Of a stretch of 64,000 nucleotides of DNA, positions 1 to 11,860 are shown one piece after another. The notes beneath the pieces are model-generated. The model saw nothing but the letters and a program-made list of their open reading frames with translations. It was not told where the DNA came from and searched no databases. This DNA comes from Cycas panzhihuaensis (lineage: Eukaryota > Cycadophyta). Position 1 is the first letter of the stretch. Every line of letters begins with the position of its first letter. Location of the stretch: positions 91,085,741 to 91,149,740 of the forward strand of contig CM041465.1 of the NCBI GenBank assembly GCA_023213395.1. Direction: 5' to 3'. Made by a program: the position numbers and the translations under genes.

Positions 1-1931
1 GCTTATATGGATGATTACTACACTCAGTCCCCAGAACTTTGGAGGTTTCTTGCCCCATGCCTCCACTAAGGAATTGTGCAATTTGAGCTCTCTATCTCTA
101 TCTCCACTACCCTTTCGAAACAATAATTTTTCTAGTTTGATCCTTGCTTGAATGCTCGTTATTCTCTTCTTAGTAATGCTCCATTTTAAGAGACAAAGTT
201 TAGCTGCGACTCTTGCTAGGGCTTCGACTTCTGGGGCTTCAACTATGTGATAATGAGCGACTACGACTATGGCTATTGAATAATTAAAGCCCAAAAAATA
301 AAAGATTCATGGAAATATGAGCAACATGACTTGCATTCTATAGACGGCGATAGTAGCGGCATATTATCCTTTGTTTATTTTTTATTTTTTATAAAGTTTG
401 AATTAATAAAATTAAATTGAATATTATTTAAATTCTAGATTTAAAAGGCTTAAGCCCCCTTTGGTCTTGGCCCTTGGTTGTATGTTCCCTCCATGTGACC
501 TTTAGCTTGTTGCTAAAAGGGCTTTTCAACTTTATAAATTTTTTTCCTTTTATTTATTTATTTTTAAATTTTCTTTAAAACATAGGGTACCTGTTTAATT
601 TCTTCAATATCTCCTCACTAGGGTATTGATTTCTGACAAAACCTATCCCATTGAGTTTGAAATTTTCTGAGGTATGATTTAGACTAGTTATTTTCCATAT
701 TTAGAGCTGATTTGACTTATTTCTAATTAGTTTAAGTCAATCCTTTTTAAAAAAGGCCTAATTTTAGATTATTACTATAAAAAGTACTTGCTGCTATTTT
801 CATTATAACGTTTCTGTTACACTTCAGAATTTAGTTTCGTCAGTTTCATTGGGAACCTGACTCGTTCCTCTTTGAACCGACACTATTATTTATAAGTTTT
901 AAAGTGTTCTTGTAGAATTTCAAAGCCATCAACGTTGAGGTATATAATATCCTTTAACTTATCATTATTACATATTTTTATATATTATTTCTCAAGTTTT
1001 TCAACTAAAAAGTATATTAAGTAGCTCTCTAAACTATATTTGATCATTTTACAGTGTTCTATAAGATTTTTACTAGCATTTCATAATATTTTGAGCCCCA
1101 TGCTTTTGTTAAGCCTAAAAAAAGGGACTCTATCTTTTGTACATTAAAATCATGACTTGTAGGAACTCATTCTCAAAACAGACAGTTTCGTTGACTAAAT
1201 ATTTTATTGATAGTTAAATTGGTGTAATTTCACCTTATTTTGACATTATTTAGTATAACTTTGAAGCTGCTTAACTTAAGCATTCAAGATATCCTAATAG
1301 GCTTGTTTTCCAAAACTTTTTTTTCAATGAGTTCTTTATTTGATTTCTTATTGATCACTTATAATACATGTTAGATGCTTTCATTTGAATTTCATATAAC
1401 TTCTTTTAAGCTAATTTATAGTATAAATTAATCATATATATCTCAAGCAAGTGATAAGCCAAGTGGTCCTGCAACTCAAAATAAGTACATTTCATTTTTT
1501 TGTTGGAAGTTTCTTCTTCATCTTTTATCTTTCTAAAGTGAAAATATACATATATATTTCAGATTTTTAGCATTATATATATCTTCATCAAGACAAAAAA
1601 AGATTTATTACATTAAAAAAGAAAGTCATTCTTTGCTCAAGTTAAGTGCTTATTTGTTTAAAAAATAAAAAATCTTAGAATTTTTTTCTATTATTTTTTT
1701 TATTAAAAATTTTATTTCAGATCTGCATAGTTTAAAAGATCTTAGTTATTTTTTAAATTTGCTCATATCATTATTATATTTCAAAGAGTCTATTTAAAAT
1801 TATATATGATAAGTTTATTAATTTATTAAGTTCTTTAATTCCTTCTAAAGGCACATAGTTTATTGATAAGTACAAAAAGTTCACTTATAAAGCATATATA
1901 TTTTTTATTATGTACTAAAGTTTTTATACAA

Positions 1932-2650
1932 ATGGCAATCAATCTAAATAAAATATAATTCCCTATATTTGATGGCCATGATTTTTCACAATGGCATAAA
2001 ATAATTTAAACTTACTTTCTCACAAATAATCTTTGGAGTTACATATAAGATGAATATGATCTTAATATTAAAGAAGACATTAAAAAGGACAATGAAGTCT
2101 TAGCTATACTATTTTGCACTATAGATGATATTATTTTTTCTAAAGTTTATGAAATGACAACTTCTAAATTGGTATGGGACACCTTGGATTCTATTTATAG
2201 GGAAGAAACCCTCAATGTAAATGAATTTAACATTGATGTTGTTAAACATGTGAGACAAATGCCAGAGCAGGCTGATTGTAATGAAAAGATCAATGAGGAA
2301 AATTCATGTCAAATGTATGATCACCTTGTTACACGTAAAGTTGATCCTCCATTTGAGGGGGAGGAACCTTATGATATGATAGTGACTTACAACATAAACA
2401 TTTCAGAAGATAGTCAAAGTTCTAGGAGATAAAGTTAGAGCTGTAACCATTCACCTTCATTTAAATCAAGTTACATTTACTTGGAGATTTTTTGAACCAC
2501 TCAATGGTAAAGAGACACACATTGCTAAAAGGATAAGGCAAGTTAATAATGATTAAACTAAAAGACAAATACTCAAATTTTTTTTCAAGTCCAAGTTTTA
2601 TAAGTTTAAAGAAAAAATAAAGTTGTTCGTGATGACTATTAAGAAGGAGA
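1932..2650 (+). pseudogene. gag-like ORF of copy A, degenerate
   Basis: The reading frame starts at the ATG at 1932 and parallels the intact 242-aa protein of copy C. Shared blocks are a start like FPIFDGHDFSQWHK, then a FCTID block, then TTSKLVWDTLDSIYR, the pattern of copia gag proteins of the DUF4219/UBN2 type (particle assembly and RNA packaging). Stops interrupt the N-terminal part. The longest open stretch is 2154-2432, ending in an acidic segment with EEPYDMIV. After that the frame shifts, and only fragments of the conserved C-terminal block survive, such as FKSKFYKFKEKI near 2585-2620. No CCHC zinc knuckle is visible. The ORF runs into the PPT, as in copies B and C. It is non-functional as it stands. 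Confidence 0.7.
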
Positions 2651-2651
2651 A
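2641..2651 (+). other. Polypurine tract of copy A
   Basis: AAGAAGGAGAA lies directly before the 3' LTR start TGTTGGGG. Copy B has the matching AAGGGGGAGAA and copy C the matching AAGGGGAGAA at the same place. A PPT primes plus-strand DNA synthesis. Confidence 0.75.
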
Positions 2652-2994
2652 TGTTGGGGTTAATGTTCATCACCCTACTCCCACCTTTCACACATATGAG
2701 TGCACACATGTTAAGGTAAGTCAGGTAAGGTTAAGTTAATTTGAGTTAAGTTGTTAAGTTATGTAATATTTTATTATTCTTTAAATTCTAGGGGTTGAGG
2801 AGTTTCCCTCCTCCTCCAAATTATATATTTAGAGGGGTGTCCAACCTTGGTGTCTTTAGACACTGCCTATATTAGAAATTTGCTATGTACTCACTCAAAG
2901 ATAGATTGAATACAAAAGGCTTATGTGTTTATGCAATAATGTTTTGACTATTTGATTATACTCTGCTTTGTCTCCATCATTGCATGATCCTTCA
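2652..2994 (+). repeat. 3' LTR of copy A
   Basis: It begins TGTTGGGGTTAATG and ends CCTTCA, and aligns along its length with the two LTRs of copy B and, inverted, with those of copy C. Family landmarks are CCCACTCC-type C-rich sequence near the start, a TTAAGTT-rich middle, and GTGTCTTTAGACAC, a perfect 14-bp palindrome near 2850 that is conserved in every LTR of the family. At 343 bp it is shorter than the roughly 400-bp LTRs of B because of small deletions. Confidence 0.8.
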
Positions 2995-3042
2995 GTAATT
3001 TGGTTTACTACATATCTCACCCATTAAAAACATGCTTTTCCC

Positions 3043-3315
3043 TCAAAGTATGGGTAAATTAAGATACTGTTGTATCCATATTTTAGAATCCCAAGTGGGA
3101 TCCATTGTATCTAGAGTCTTCCATCTTATGGGGAACTCATGGATTCTTCTAGAGTGTAGTTCTCTTATCCTTGTTCTTAAGATCCCTTCAGGTTCGATAG
3201 TCATATTCCCCTTTTTGTCTAATTCTAAAATTGTTGTATGAGGAGTTATCTTCTCACCTATAATCTTTTTCAAGCAAGACACATGGAAGACATGAATTTT
3301 TCTTTTTGGGGGCAA
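3043..3315 (-). pseudogene. Chromodomain at the integrase C-terminus, chromovirus #2
   Basis: The 90-residue open stretch reads HVFHVSCLKKIIGEK, then TIEPEGILRTRIRELHSRRI, then EFPIRWKTLDTMDPTWDS and QQYLNLPIL. This is the usual end of a chromoviral integrase: the HVSxLKK block, the EPExILxxR block, and a chromodomain with the W-K...TW core. In this family the chromodomain steers integration to marked chromatin. The frame is open here but disconnected from the rest of pol by upstream stops. Chromovirus #3 has the matching end near 52560-52700. Confidence 0.85.
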
Positions 3316-3499
3316 GAATAAGCAATATACTACTTTCTCAATCTTTTCTCGAATTTGGTATGGTCTGTAAAACTATAGTGCTAATTTATATTTATCTGTT
3401 TGCCACATTGATACTTATTTGTAGGGTTGAAGTCGAAGAAAGACACAATCCCCTACTTCAAAACCCCTCTCCATCCTTTTTACATCCACTTGTTGTTTC

Positions 3500-4480
3500 A
3501 TCCTATTCCTTATGATATTTATATTATCTTTTAATATTTGTAATATTTACCCTACCTACTCATGTTATTCATAGACTAATTAAACTTGTGATACTTTTAT
3601 CCAGGTATGTATAGATGGGGGTTCATATTTGTATAATGCTTAGAATGGCATCATTTTTTTTTTAGAATGGCATCATTTTAGCTGATGTATGATATGTGGT
3701 ATTATACCACTATTCTACTAAGTGTAGTCACTTATGCCATTAGTTTTATTTGTTTGGGGAGAAAATTTACAGGTATCCTTCTAGACACTTATTTATCGCA
3801 TCAGTTTGTCCATTCATTTGTGGGTGATGAGTAGTGGTCATATGTAACTTTGTTCTTGCCATATTGAATAAATCCTACAAAAAATAACTAGTAATTTTTG
3901 GGTATCTATCACTAACTATGATCTTTGAAAACCCATGTAATTGATGTATTTCTTTCATATATACTTCTACAATTTAACTTTCCTTTATCATAGTTTGTGT
4001 CCCCCTAAAGTGTGCATATTTCATAAGTCTATCTACTACTATAAAAATAACATTTTTTCCTTTTGAGTGTGGAAATCCTATAATGAAATCCATAGAAATT
4101 TCTTCCCATTTTTAGGATGGGATATATAGGGGTTATAATAGTCCTAGGCTTTTTACACATTCACCTTTGTTATATTGATATATATCACATTCTAATATCT
4201 TTTTTAGGATATCTGCTTTCATCCCCTTCTAGTAAAAATGATTACTTATTTTTTAGTAGGTTTTATTAATTCCTGTATGTCCTCCTGTAAGTGCTAAGTG
4301 AGCCTCATATACTAAGACATCCTTTACTTTAAACTTTATTGGGACAAATATCTTTCTTTTATGTAGGATCAAATCTCCATGTAGATCAAACTTCAATGTC
4401 TTTTGGGTCCATATATCTTCTAATACTTTATGTGAGAATGAATCTCCCTTGTATTCTATAATTAATACTTGAGTCTAATT
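3500..4480 (-). pseudogene. Integrase, chromovirus #2
   Basis: Fragments in several frames follow the gypsy integrase order. A zinc-finger remnant CDIYQYNKGEC lies near 4160-4195. SMDFIIGFPHSKGKN near 4050-4100 carries the first catalytic Asp. SDRYPKITSYF near 3870-3915 is where the second Asp of the normal SDRDP motif has become Tyr. HHPQMNGQTDAINKCLEG near 3775-3825 has Asp where the catalytic Glu is expected. Two of the three catalytic residues are therefore altered and stops interrupt the frame, so this is a dead gene. Confidence 0.75.
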
Positions 4481-5003
4481 AAGGGTTGCTATTGTTATTG
4501 CTTTTAAAGATATTTCCTTATTGTTCTCCTTTGGTAGCCTTGATAGGGCATCAACTATAACATTCTTTTTTTCTTTTTTGTATTCAATACAAAGATTGAA
4601 TATTTATAGTTTACTCATCTATTTTATTGTTTGTCTGATAATGTTCTTTGATTTAAGTAATATTTTAGGCTATTATGATATGTTCAAACTATGATTTTAT
4701 CTTTGAGTAGATATTCCCTCCATTATTGAATCGTGTGCATAATTACCAACATCTCTTTATTATATATTAGTTTTAACTTCTCTCTATTGTTCAACTTCTT
4801 ACTTTGTTATGCTATCGATCGATGCACTTGTATTAGAATGGCTCCAATCTTAAATTCAAAAGCATCATATTCTAAGATAAATGGTTGAGAAAGTTTGGTA
4901 TTGCTAGAACCAGTGCCATAACCATTGCTCTTTTAAGGTCTTTGAAGGCTTCCTCTACTAATAGGTTCCATTTGAACACATCCTTATTTGTGAGATTTGT
5001 TAA

Positions 5004-5790
5004 TCATGTTGCAATATGGGCATACCCCTTAATAAACTTTTGAAGGAACCCTACCACTTCTAAAAGGCTTCTTATGCCTATCACATTCTTTGGCATTGGC
5101 CAATTGATGATAGCTTGTGTCTTCTTTGGATCTATCTTAATCCCTTCCCTAGTAATGACGTACCCTAGATATTCCAACTCTTCTTTTGTAAATATGCATT
5201 TCCCTTTATTTGAATATAATTGGTGTTTTTCTAAGATCATTAAGACAGCCCTGATATGGTCTAGGTGTTCTTCCCAAGTTTTGTTGTATATTAATGTGTC
5301 ATAAAAAAAGACTAATACAAATATCTATAATAATGATTTGAGTATTGTGTTTATAGTACTTAGAATATAGCTGAGGTATTCATCCATTTGAATGGCATAA
5401 CTTTGAACTCAAATGGCCCTTCATGGCTATAGAAAGTTATTTTGTAATTGTCCTCTTCTTTGATACAGATCTGATAGTACCCAGATATAAGCTCAATTTT
5501 TATGAAATGTCTCACTCTGTAAATCTTGTCAAGAAAATCATCTATCCTAGGGATGGGATAATGATTCTTCACTATTAATTTACTTAATCCTTGACAATCT
5601 ATACACATCGTATAAGATATGTCCTTTTTGGGGTTCACCACTACTGGTGATACAAATGGGTTTGTACTATTTGATATCTATCCCTTATATAGGAGTTCCC
5701 TTATGTTATTTTTAATCTCCTTTCTTAAGTAATATGAGTGCTTGTATAGCTATATATTTACTGGTATTGCTCCTGGTACTAGCTCAATAG
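5004..5790 (-). pseudogene. Reverse transcriptase and start of RNase H, chromovirus #2
   Basis: The stretch 5641-5360 reads MVNPKKDISYTMCIDCQGL, NHYPIPRIDDFLDKI, FIKIELISGYYQICIKEED and GPFEFKVMPFKWMNTSAIF, which are RT fingers and palm motifs 1-4 of gypsy elements. The YxDD-type box near 5290-5320 reads VLVFFYDTLIYN, so one catalytic Asp is lost. The stretch 5240-5004 continues with EELEYLGYVITREGIKIDP and SLLEVVGFLQKFIKGYAHIA, the thumb and connection. RNase H and linker remnants lie between about 4990 and 4490 but are too decayed to delimit. Confidence 0.85.
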
Positions 5791-6089
5791 TTTGTTGATG
5801 TTGGTGTTGGGGAGGGAGTCCTTGAGCTTCCTCAAATATCAAGTAGTACTCATTTAAGATTTATTATACTTCAGGTGGTACATCTTCTATTGTTATTTTA
5901 TAGCATATAAATATAACACCAAAGGATTTTTCCTTAGTATTTTCTCCATCTGGTATGAGGATACTAACTATACCGATGGTGGAGCGAGTGCTTGAAGCCT
6001 GTACTTTATCCTTTCTGGTAGAAGCACATGGATTGCATCATATAGTTTGTAACTATATTCCTTAACATTTATAACCACTAAATACCTAA

Positions 6090-6365
6090 GATTGCATCCA
6101 TGCCTCTAATTAACATCATAAATATGCATGTGGTTACTGAATAATCCCTGATTTATAAATTTATAGACTTGCAATACCCTCCACATGGGGTGTTTTTCTA
6201 TTTATAATAGACACTTGGAATGTATTTAACGATTGGATTACTAATTTAAACTTCTTTGTTGTGGATCAATTGATAAAATTATGGGTGCTTCCACTATCTA
6301 TTAGAATTGCCAATGGAGCTCCTTTAATTATCCCTTAGAACTTAAGGGTTTGAGGATTAACTTAC
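6090..6365 (-). pseudogene. Aspartic protease, chromovirus #2
   Basis: Near 6316-6263 the minus strand reads GAPLAILIDSGSTHNFIN, a textbook retropepsin active site with an intact D-S-G. The protease would cleave the gag-pol polyprotein. The downstream frame contains stops. It lies between gag and RT as expected; no neighbouring gene is needed to explain it. Confidence 0.8.
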
Positions 6366-6369
6366 TGCC

Positions 6370-7586
6370 CTATAATGGCTTGTAAGGAAATTTGCACGTT
6401 TTCAATACCCACTTCCAAAAGTTGGTCTACTTTGGCTTCTTCTTCAGGAGCTTGCTCAATCTCTTCTTCTTCTGGGATTTCCTTATTTTCATTATTAATT
6501 ATGAATTCATTTTTTATTAGTCATTAGTGTTCTCAGTTCTATTTCCCCCCACATTTGAAGCATACCCCCTTCTTGAGAAACTCATCTCTTGATATTCTAT
6601 TCATATCATTCAAAATTCTTAGTGCTAATGGTGAGTCTGCCTTTGTACCTAACTTTATCCAATTTAGGTTTGGCTCCTAGTGTTAATATATATTTAGCTC
6701 ATATCTACACATAAATATTAGTCAGCTCTCCTTAAATTTTATTTCAATATTTTTAGCTAATTTAATAATGTATTGAATATTTATTAGACTCATGGACTTG
6801 ATGCAGAACCTAATTCGTCCCTTTAAGCCACTGATGTAAGTTTCCATGAGACATTCCACTAATATTCTCTCTAAAGCAAGATATTGAAGTCTTTGAAATT
6901 ACTTTGTGTGTTCCTGTACTAATCTTATTTATTATAGCCATGTTAGGTGAAGAATTTATGTTCCATGAGTCTTTGTATTGATTAATCAAGCCCATTTTCA
7001 AATAGTTCTAAGATCCTTGGACCCCTACGTTAATCTTCTTCCACTAATAGAACCATTATAATGCCCTTCCATATACGTGAAATGTTGTTGTTGAGATCGT
7101 ATCCTTGTTGTCTAATCCATAAACCTCAAAACAAGTCTCCATTTATAGTAACTAGCTTATGATGTCCCTTGATCTATCTGGATCAATATTTTCTAATGAA
7201 AGTTTGGTTTCTTTAAGGCCACGATACATCTGTATGTTTTTTGATCATCTTCTCTCAAATGTTATCCCTTTGTCTTTGTTGGAATTTTCTTAGTTGATGG
7301 ATTCATCCTGGGTGTTATATTTCCCTAGCTTCTCTATGCTCGATGATTCTCCTTCTTCCATGGTTATCTCAAATCTACGAAACTGAGGAGTCTCTCCAAA
7401 GGTTTTCATCCACCCTCTTATTTGCTTTGCAAGACTTTTTATGTTGTTATTTAATTCATCTAGCTTCTTGTCTATTCCCTTAATCTGATTTGGGGCCTAA
7501 TTCACCATCTTGTTGGTGAGGTTTTTTCCTAACCTAAGTTCTATCTCATGGGTTAAATTTTAATTACTATTTTTTTTTGTTTCCAT
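6370..7586 (-). pseudogene. gag, chromovirus #2
   Basis: The start ATG at 7586 lies 24 bp inside the PBS. A coiled-coil-like N-terminus follows (KGIDKKLDELNNNIKSLAKQ, about 7450-7510), then a matrix-like segment. Near 6600-6540 a truncated zinc knuckle reads GVCFKCGGK, followed at once by a stop, so the CCHC is incomplete. An acidic linker (PEEEEIEQAPEEEAKVDQ) leads into the protease. Several TAA/TAG stops interrupt the ORF. Confidence 0.65.
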
Positions 7587-7609
7587 TTGAATTCTTGCTT
7601 TGAAACAAA

Positions 7610-7621
7610 ACTCTAATACCA
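7610..7621 (-). other. Primer-binding site, chromovirus #2
   Basis: On the minus strand this reads TGGTATTAGAGT, a slightly mutated version of the initiator-methionine tRNA complement TGGTATCAGAGC used by many plant LTR elements. It sits between the LTR and the gag start. Confidence 0.7.
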
Positions 7622-7623
7622 CT

Positions 7624-7763
7624 TATAGTGATGAGATTTTCTTGGATCCCAAATATCAGATATAGGGTAACTAAATATTAGTTAACTATAGTATTGGAGC
7701 TGAGATAATGGTTCCTCTTTGAGACGAGGTAACATCTAAATACTACTATATAAAAGGTCAAAG
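7624..7763 (-). repeat. Chromovirus LTR, R/U5 part (rest continues at 37505)
   Basis: This sequence lies between the chromovirus #2 PBS and the Tat-like insertion at 7764. The other half of the LTR resumes at 37505, beyond the Tat-like element, after the TSD CAAAG/CGAAG. The outer boundary at 7624 is approximate, because the terminal bases are mutated. Confidence 0.6.
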
Positions 7764-10700
7764 TGTTTCACCAAAACTTAGCCCTTAACTGATGCTTATC
7801 ACCTTTAATAAGTTCCTTGTATTATTTTTGTTTGATATGATTGATCAAGGTTTGCTTTATGATGTACTAGGCCATGCTTTGATGAAATGTGATGATGATT
7901 TTTGTTAGATGATGTTGATGTAATATATATTCTTTTACCTGCAGATGAGTGATAACTGTGGAACTAAAGTATCTCTTTGTGATCATTCTAATTTATTTTT
8001 CCTTTAAAACATTCTTTTGCTTCATTCTCTTATCTTGATTTCATCTTTTGATTATCTCTTTTTAATTATTTTTGGGCTTGAGCTTATAGTTTTTATCTTT
8101 TTTGGGTTATTTTTCTATTGATTAAATCTTTTCTGGTTTAAATTTTCAATAAGAATCTCATTTTTTACTTTCTAATGGATGATTTTCACCTCCTGACTTG
8201 TCACGTTTTTGGAGTTGCCAAAAACATGGTCGATCGTGTTTTATTAATAAAGTCATATTTTTAGTTGTTTATAAAACATGACTGGTCATATTTTTGACTA
8301 TTATGCATGCAAAATTTTTTATTCGCATGCCAATTTTGCATGCCACCACCTAGATTCGATGGAAACCTACCATATTTATGCATAGAACCCTCTCATACGC
8401 TAGAGTGTTCATTTATTTGATTGGTAATGGACTTGATGTAAAGATTTTTTAGTGTGATTTCTAAGAATTTGAGAGATTTTTGGCTTACTATCTTGAGGAA
8501 CTATTTTTTAGAGAAAAAATGAAGTCAAGGGAAGAGATTTGAAGTCCTGCTTATTGTTCTTCTACTGTACGAATCTCGATTTCTACCACTTCTCAAGGTA
8601 TTTGGTTTCTTATGAGTTCTTCAGCTCCATACTTCACATCCTTGGTAAGATCTTTCTTATTTTAGTTTCTCTTATTCTTCTACAATTCTTTTGATGGCTT
8701 ATTGTGACCAGACTTGTTCCTCCCCCTATTGTTGACTTTGTTCATATTTTTCCTTGAGAAACTTAGTTAAAATGTTTGAAAGAGGTTAATGTATTAAGAT
8801 CATTTATGTAGATTAATTAAGTGACCTTAGGACACATTGTTAGCATTAGTCTCTTAGTGAAATGTACTTTATGTGTATTTTGATGTAATTTCAAGTTCAT
8901 GTCATTAGGCAAAAAAATCCTAACCATAATACTCACCCTCAATAATAAAAGGCAAAATCTCAAGGAGGGAGTCATTATTCATTCTCACTTCTAAGCTTTG
9001 CTCTAATACCTTGTTTCATCTCTTTTTCATTCTCCATTGCCATTGTGTGCATACGAGTGATTTATTCCATAGATCCATCATTTCTTTATGTGGTATCAGA
9101 TCTAGAAAGGGATTTATTCACTCCATTCCACTTGCATGGAGTCATTTTGCCTCTACTTCACTTTCAATGTGAAGCATTGAGAGTGCACTCATCATTTATA
9201 AAATTTTGAGATCTTAAAATTATATTATTTTATATGTTGCTACTTTATCTATGTGTGAAAATTTTCAAAGGTGAAAAATATAGGTTTTTGAAGCTGTTTG
9301 GTTTCTAAAACAATCTTAGAAACATTAAAAGCTTAAAATTTTATGAAAAATTTAACCATATCAGATTTTGATGAAATTTAGCATGTAGGATCACCTTGCC
9401 AAGAGGATCAATTTTGTCTTCTAGAGCAGCTTTAGATTCAAACTACAACAATAAGCTTTGGCTGAAATAAAATGTTAAAATTTATGGATAAATGACTTAA
9501 GGCACTTTTCTCAATGAAATCCTTTAAACATAAGCTAAAAATCTAAAAGTTTTTTTAAGGGATCTAGTAGATTTATATCTTAGGAGCATTTTAAGATAAA
9601 TCTCATCAAATTTCATTTACCAATTAGTGAGATCTTTGCAATTTTCTCATGGATGCTGAATTTTCCTATTTAACCCCACAAAAGACATTGTGAGGGTGTT
9701 TCAGGCAGTTTTTTGGCTGAATTTGGAGATGGTGTAGAAGGAAAATTTAATATACATGTCAAGATTCAACTTTTAATATATTAAAGTTTTGATTTTGAGA
9801 TAGTGGATCTCACAAGATTCTACGTTTGTGTTTTTTTTAGGCAAAATATTTTTATGCCTTTTTAGAAATTTAACTTCACTACCCTATTAGAAATAACATT
9901 CTAAACACCTTTTTCTTTTACCATAACTTAAATTCTATCATTTAGGTATTAATATTTATATATTTTAGAAAATTTTACCTATTTATTATTTATAAATTTT
10001 GTGAAAAAAAATCATAAAATAGGGCAAAATAGCATGCATCTAAATTTAGAAATATTAGTATTTTAATAGCAAGTCACAAGTGGTATCAGAGCCTAGGTTT
10101 AAGGTTCAAACTCTGTGCATATACCAGATAAAGCCCCTTTCCCCATTGGGGTCCCCATATACCCCCATTCAGGTGGAATTATAACAGAGACGATATGTGC
10201 TATGGTAGCCTCCTCATCACGAGGGAAGTGTTAGTGTATGGCTGGTTCACTTACCAAGGAGTTCTCTTCCCAAATCACCCGTAGACGTTTAATGTAACGA
10301 CAAGTTATAAGGTCAACCCTTTATGGGAAGAAAATGCTAGACTATTGTGAAGAATGATCATCTCTTTAAAACAAACATAACTGCTCTCTCCCATTCTTTT
10401 CAGCTGTCCAAGTTTCTCAAGAGAGTTGGTTTCAACTTTTTTTTATCTTTGGTTTTTTTTGGACCTGTTCTTCTGAGTTTTCTTTTATTTTCTTATTGTT
10501 TTTTGGGAAAACTTAGGGAATATTGATTAGTTTAAAGGAGAGATAGCCATTCTGAGGCAAAAAATCATCAATAGACTAAAGTTTTTAGAAGATTACTAGT
10601 ATTGTGTGGCTTAACTTTACTTCCTCTATTTCCTTTTCATTTAAAGAAATTTTTAGTATATGAATGATATATATTTTGTTGTAATTAGTTTGCATGAGGT

Positions 10701-11603
10701 TTAAGGATCTCATGGTGTCCTAAAAACTCCATGAGTGATAGAACCTCCTTGTGATACTAGTCTATTATATGGTTTGTAAAAAGTTTAATTATGGCTGGTT
10801 GCATGTGACTTTTATGAGTTGTATATCATTCATAATGGCTAAAATATATTTCTAAAATCTCTCTTTTCTTTTGAAACCATTCTTCAAACAAGAAAATAAC
10901 ATGTAAATAAAATAAAAGGCTTCATATAGACATCACATATTGTTTGATTTTCCATCAAATTATATATAGAGTTGTATGTTATGTTAGTTACATCTCATGC
11001 TAGTTATTTTCATTAAAAAAGAGTGTGTTTTGCATTTAGAGGAAATAACTTCTCTTTTATTCTTGGTGTGTTTTGTTTCATAAAAATAAAAGAAAAAAAA
11101 GTTACATGTGTAGTTAGTTCTTTTACTTGATATTGAAAAGAGGGTAGATAGATCTTATTTTCTGTTTGTTCTTCTTTGAGGTTTTTATTCATAAGAGTTT
11201 CAAAAGTAAGCAAATTAAGATAAAATAAAAATTTAAAAAAAGAAAATTTTTTATTACTTAACCCTTTTTCCTTATCTTAATAGAACCCAAAAGGTTTAAA
11301 CGATAAATAGAAAGGAGTCCCTAGGAAGAACACGAGATACATTGTCAGTGTACTCCAAACTTAGAACTCCTCTATTCACTTGTATAGGCTCGTGGATTCT
11401 AGTATTTCTTTCACATCCTAGCCTTTCATTATTATACTCATACCCAAGTTAAACAACACAAATATGTGGAGACTCTTTCTTAGAGTTGGCAAAGGTGGAC
11501 TTTTGATTTTCATAGGCTTCTTATCTCTTGACTTAGACTTGAAACATATGAAACATAATGCTAGCTAAGAGATACTTAGTCTAGGACCAACTGAAACATG
11601 CCA
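7764..11603 (+). repeat. 5' LTR of the Tat-like element (contains insertion D)
   Basis: It aligns with 35187-37504 in two blocks, 7764 to about 8770 and about 10300 to 11603. The gap between them is element D. It begins TGTTTCACCAAAACTTAGCC and ends just before the PBS. The LTR has no protein-coding capacity that I recognise. Confidence 0.85.
8822..10300 (+). mobile_element. Copia LTR-plus-leader fragment D inside the Tat 5' LTR
   Basis: Bases 8822-9090 match the LTR of copia E (60196-60463). They are followed by a PBS (TGGTATCAGATC at 9091) and about 960 bp of leader that match E up to about 10060. Gag is absent. From about 10075 the sequence departs from E and shows a second TGGTATCAGAGCC and a unique, less AT-rich stretch to about 10300, where Tat LTR homology resumes. 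The outer left boundary could be up to 50 bp earlier. I found no second LTR and no clear TSD, so this is a fragment or a deletion product. Confidence 0.65.
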
Positions 11604-11625
11604 TCTTTTTAGCGACCATACTAGG
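11604..11625 (+). other. Primer-binding site of the Tat-like element
   Basis: TTTTTAGCGACCATACTAGG directly follows the 5' LTR end. It resembles the GGCGAC...CTGGGGA-type PBS used by Tat/Ogre elements, with G-to-A changes. The matching tRNA cannot be fixed by eye. The next 235 bp, up to the copy B insertion, are untranslated leader. Confidence 0.55.
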
Positions 11626-11860
11626 GAAGTACCATTTATTTTGTTGTTTAAAGTGATAGAAACTATAATACCTACTCAAAGGTAATCGTTAAGACTTTAA
11701 GGTCTCTTACCTTATTTCCAACCACAACCCTCACATTCTACTCATGAAGTTTCATCTTCTTATGTTGACTCTTTGGAACATCACATATGTGATACCTATG
11801 TCTATCCCCCCAAAGATTTAACCTAATTATATGAAATACCTGTGGATCAAGGGTATCTAG

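Larger units (their letters stand above)
1..2994 (+). mobile_element. Non-autonomous GAG-only LTR retrotransposon, copy A (5' end off window)
   Basis: Copy A consists of a leader (about 240-1930), a decayed gag-like ORF, a PPT and a 3' LTR. The 5' LTR is not in the window. The leader, gag and LTR match copy B (11861-14625) on the same strand and copy C (38438-45294) on the opposite strand. No protease, integrase or reverse transcriptase is present between gag and the 3' LTR, which fits the TR-GAG class of non-autonomous copia derivatives. The right end (2994) joins chromovirus #2, and the next 5 bases, GTAAT, are the expected TSD half. The same place in chromovirus #3 (37699 onward) is uninterrupted, which supports this junction. 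Bases 1-240 are probably more leader or captured sequence; I recognise nothing there. Confidence 0.8.
2995..7623 (-). mobile_element. Ty3/gypsy chromovirus #2, internal region
   Basis: On the minus strand the order is gag (7586 down to about 6370), protease, reverse transcriptase, RNase H, integrase and C-terminal chromodomain (ending about 3043). This is the chromovirus order, with integrase last and a chromodomain after it. A PBS of the TGGTATCAGAG type sits at 7610-7621, next to the LTR at 7624. The 3' end is cut by copy A at 2994, so its own 3' LTR is outside the window. All domains carry stops and frameshifts. Chromovirus #3 (52536-57504) is a diverged copy in the same orientation. Confidence 0.85.

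Noticed and set aside
10075-10300. tRNA or other RNA gene in the less AT-rich tail of D
   Set aside because: It has a PBS motif but no A/B box pair or cloverleaf that I can draw.
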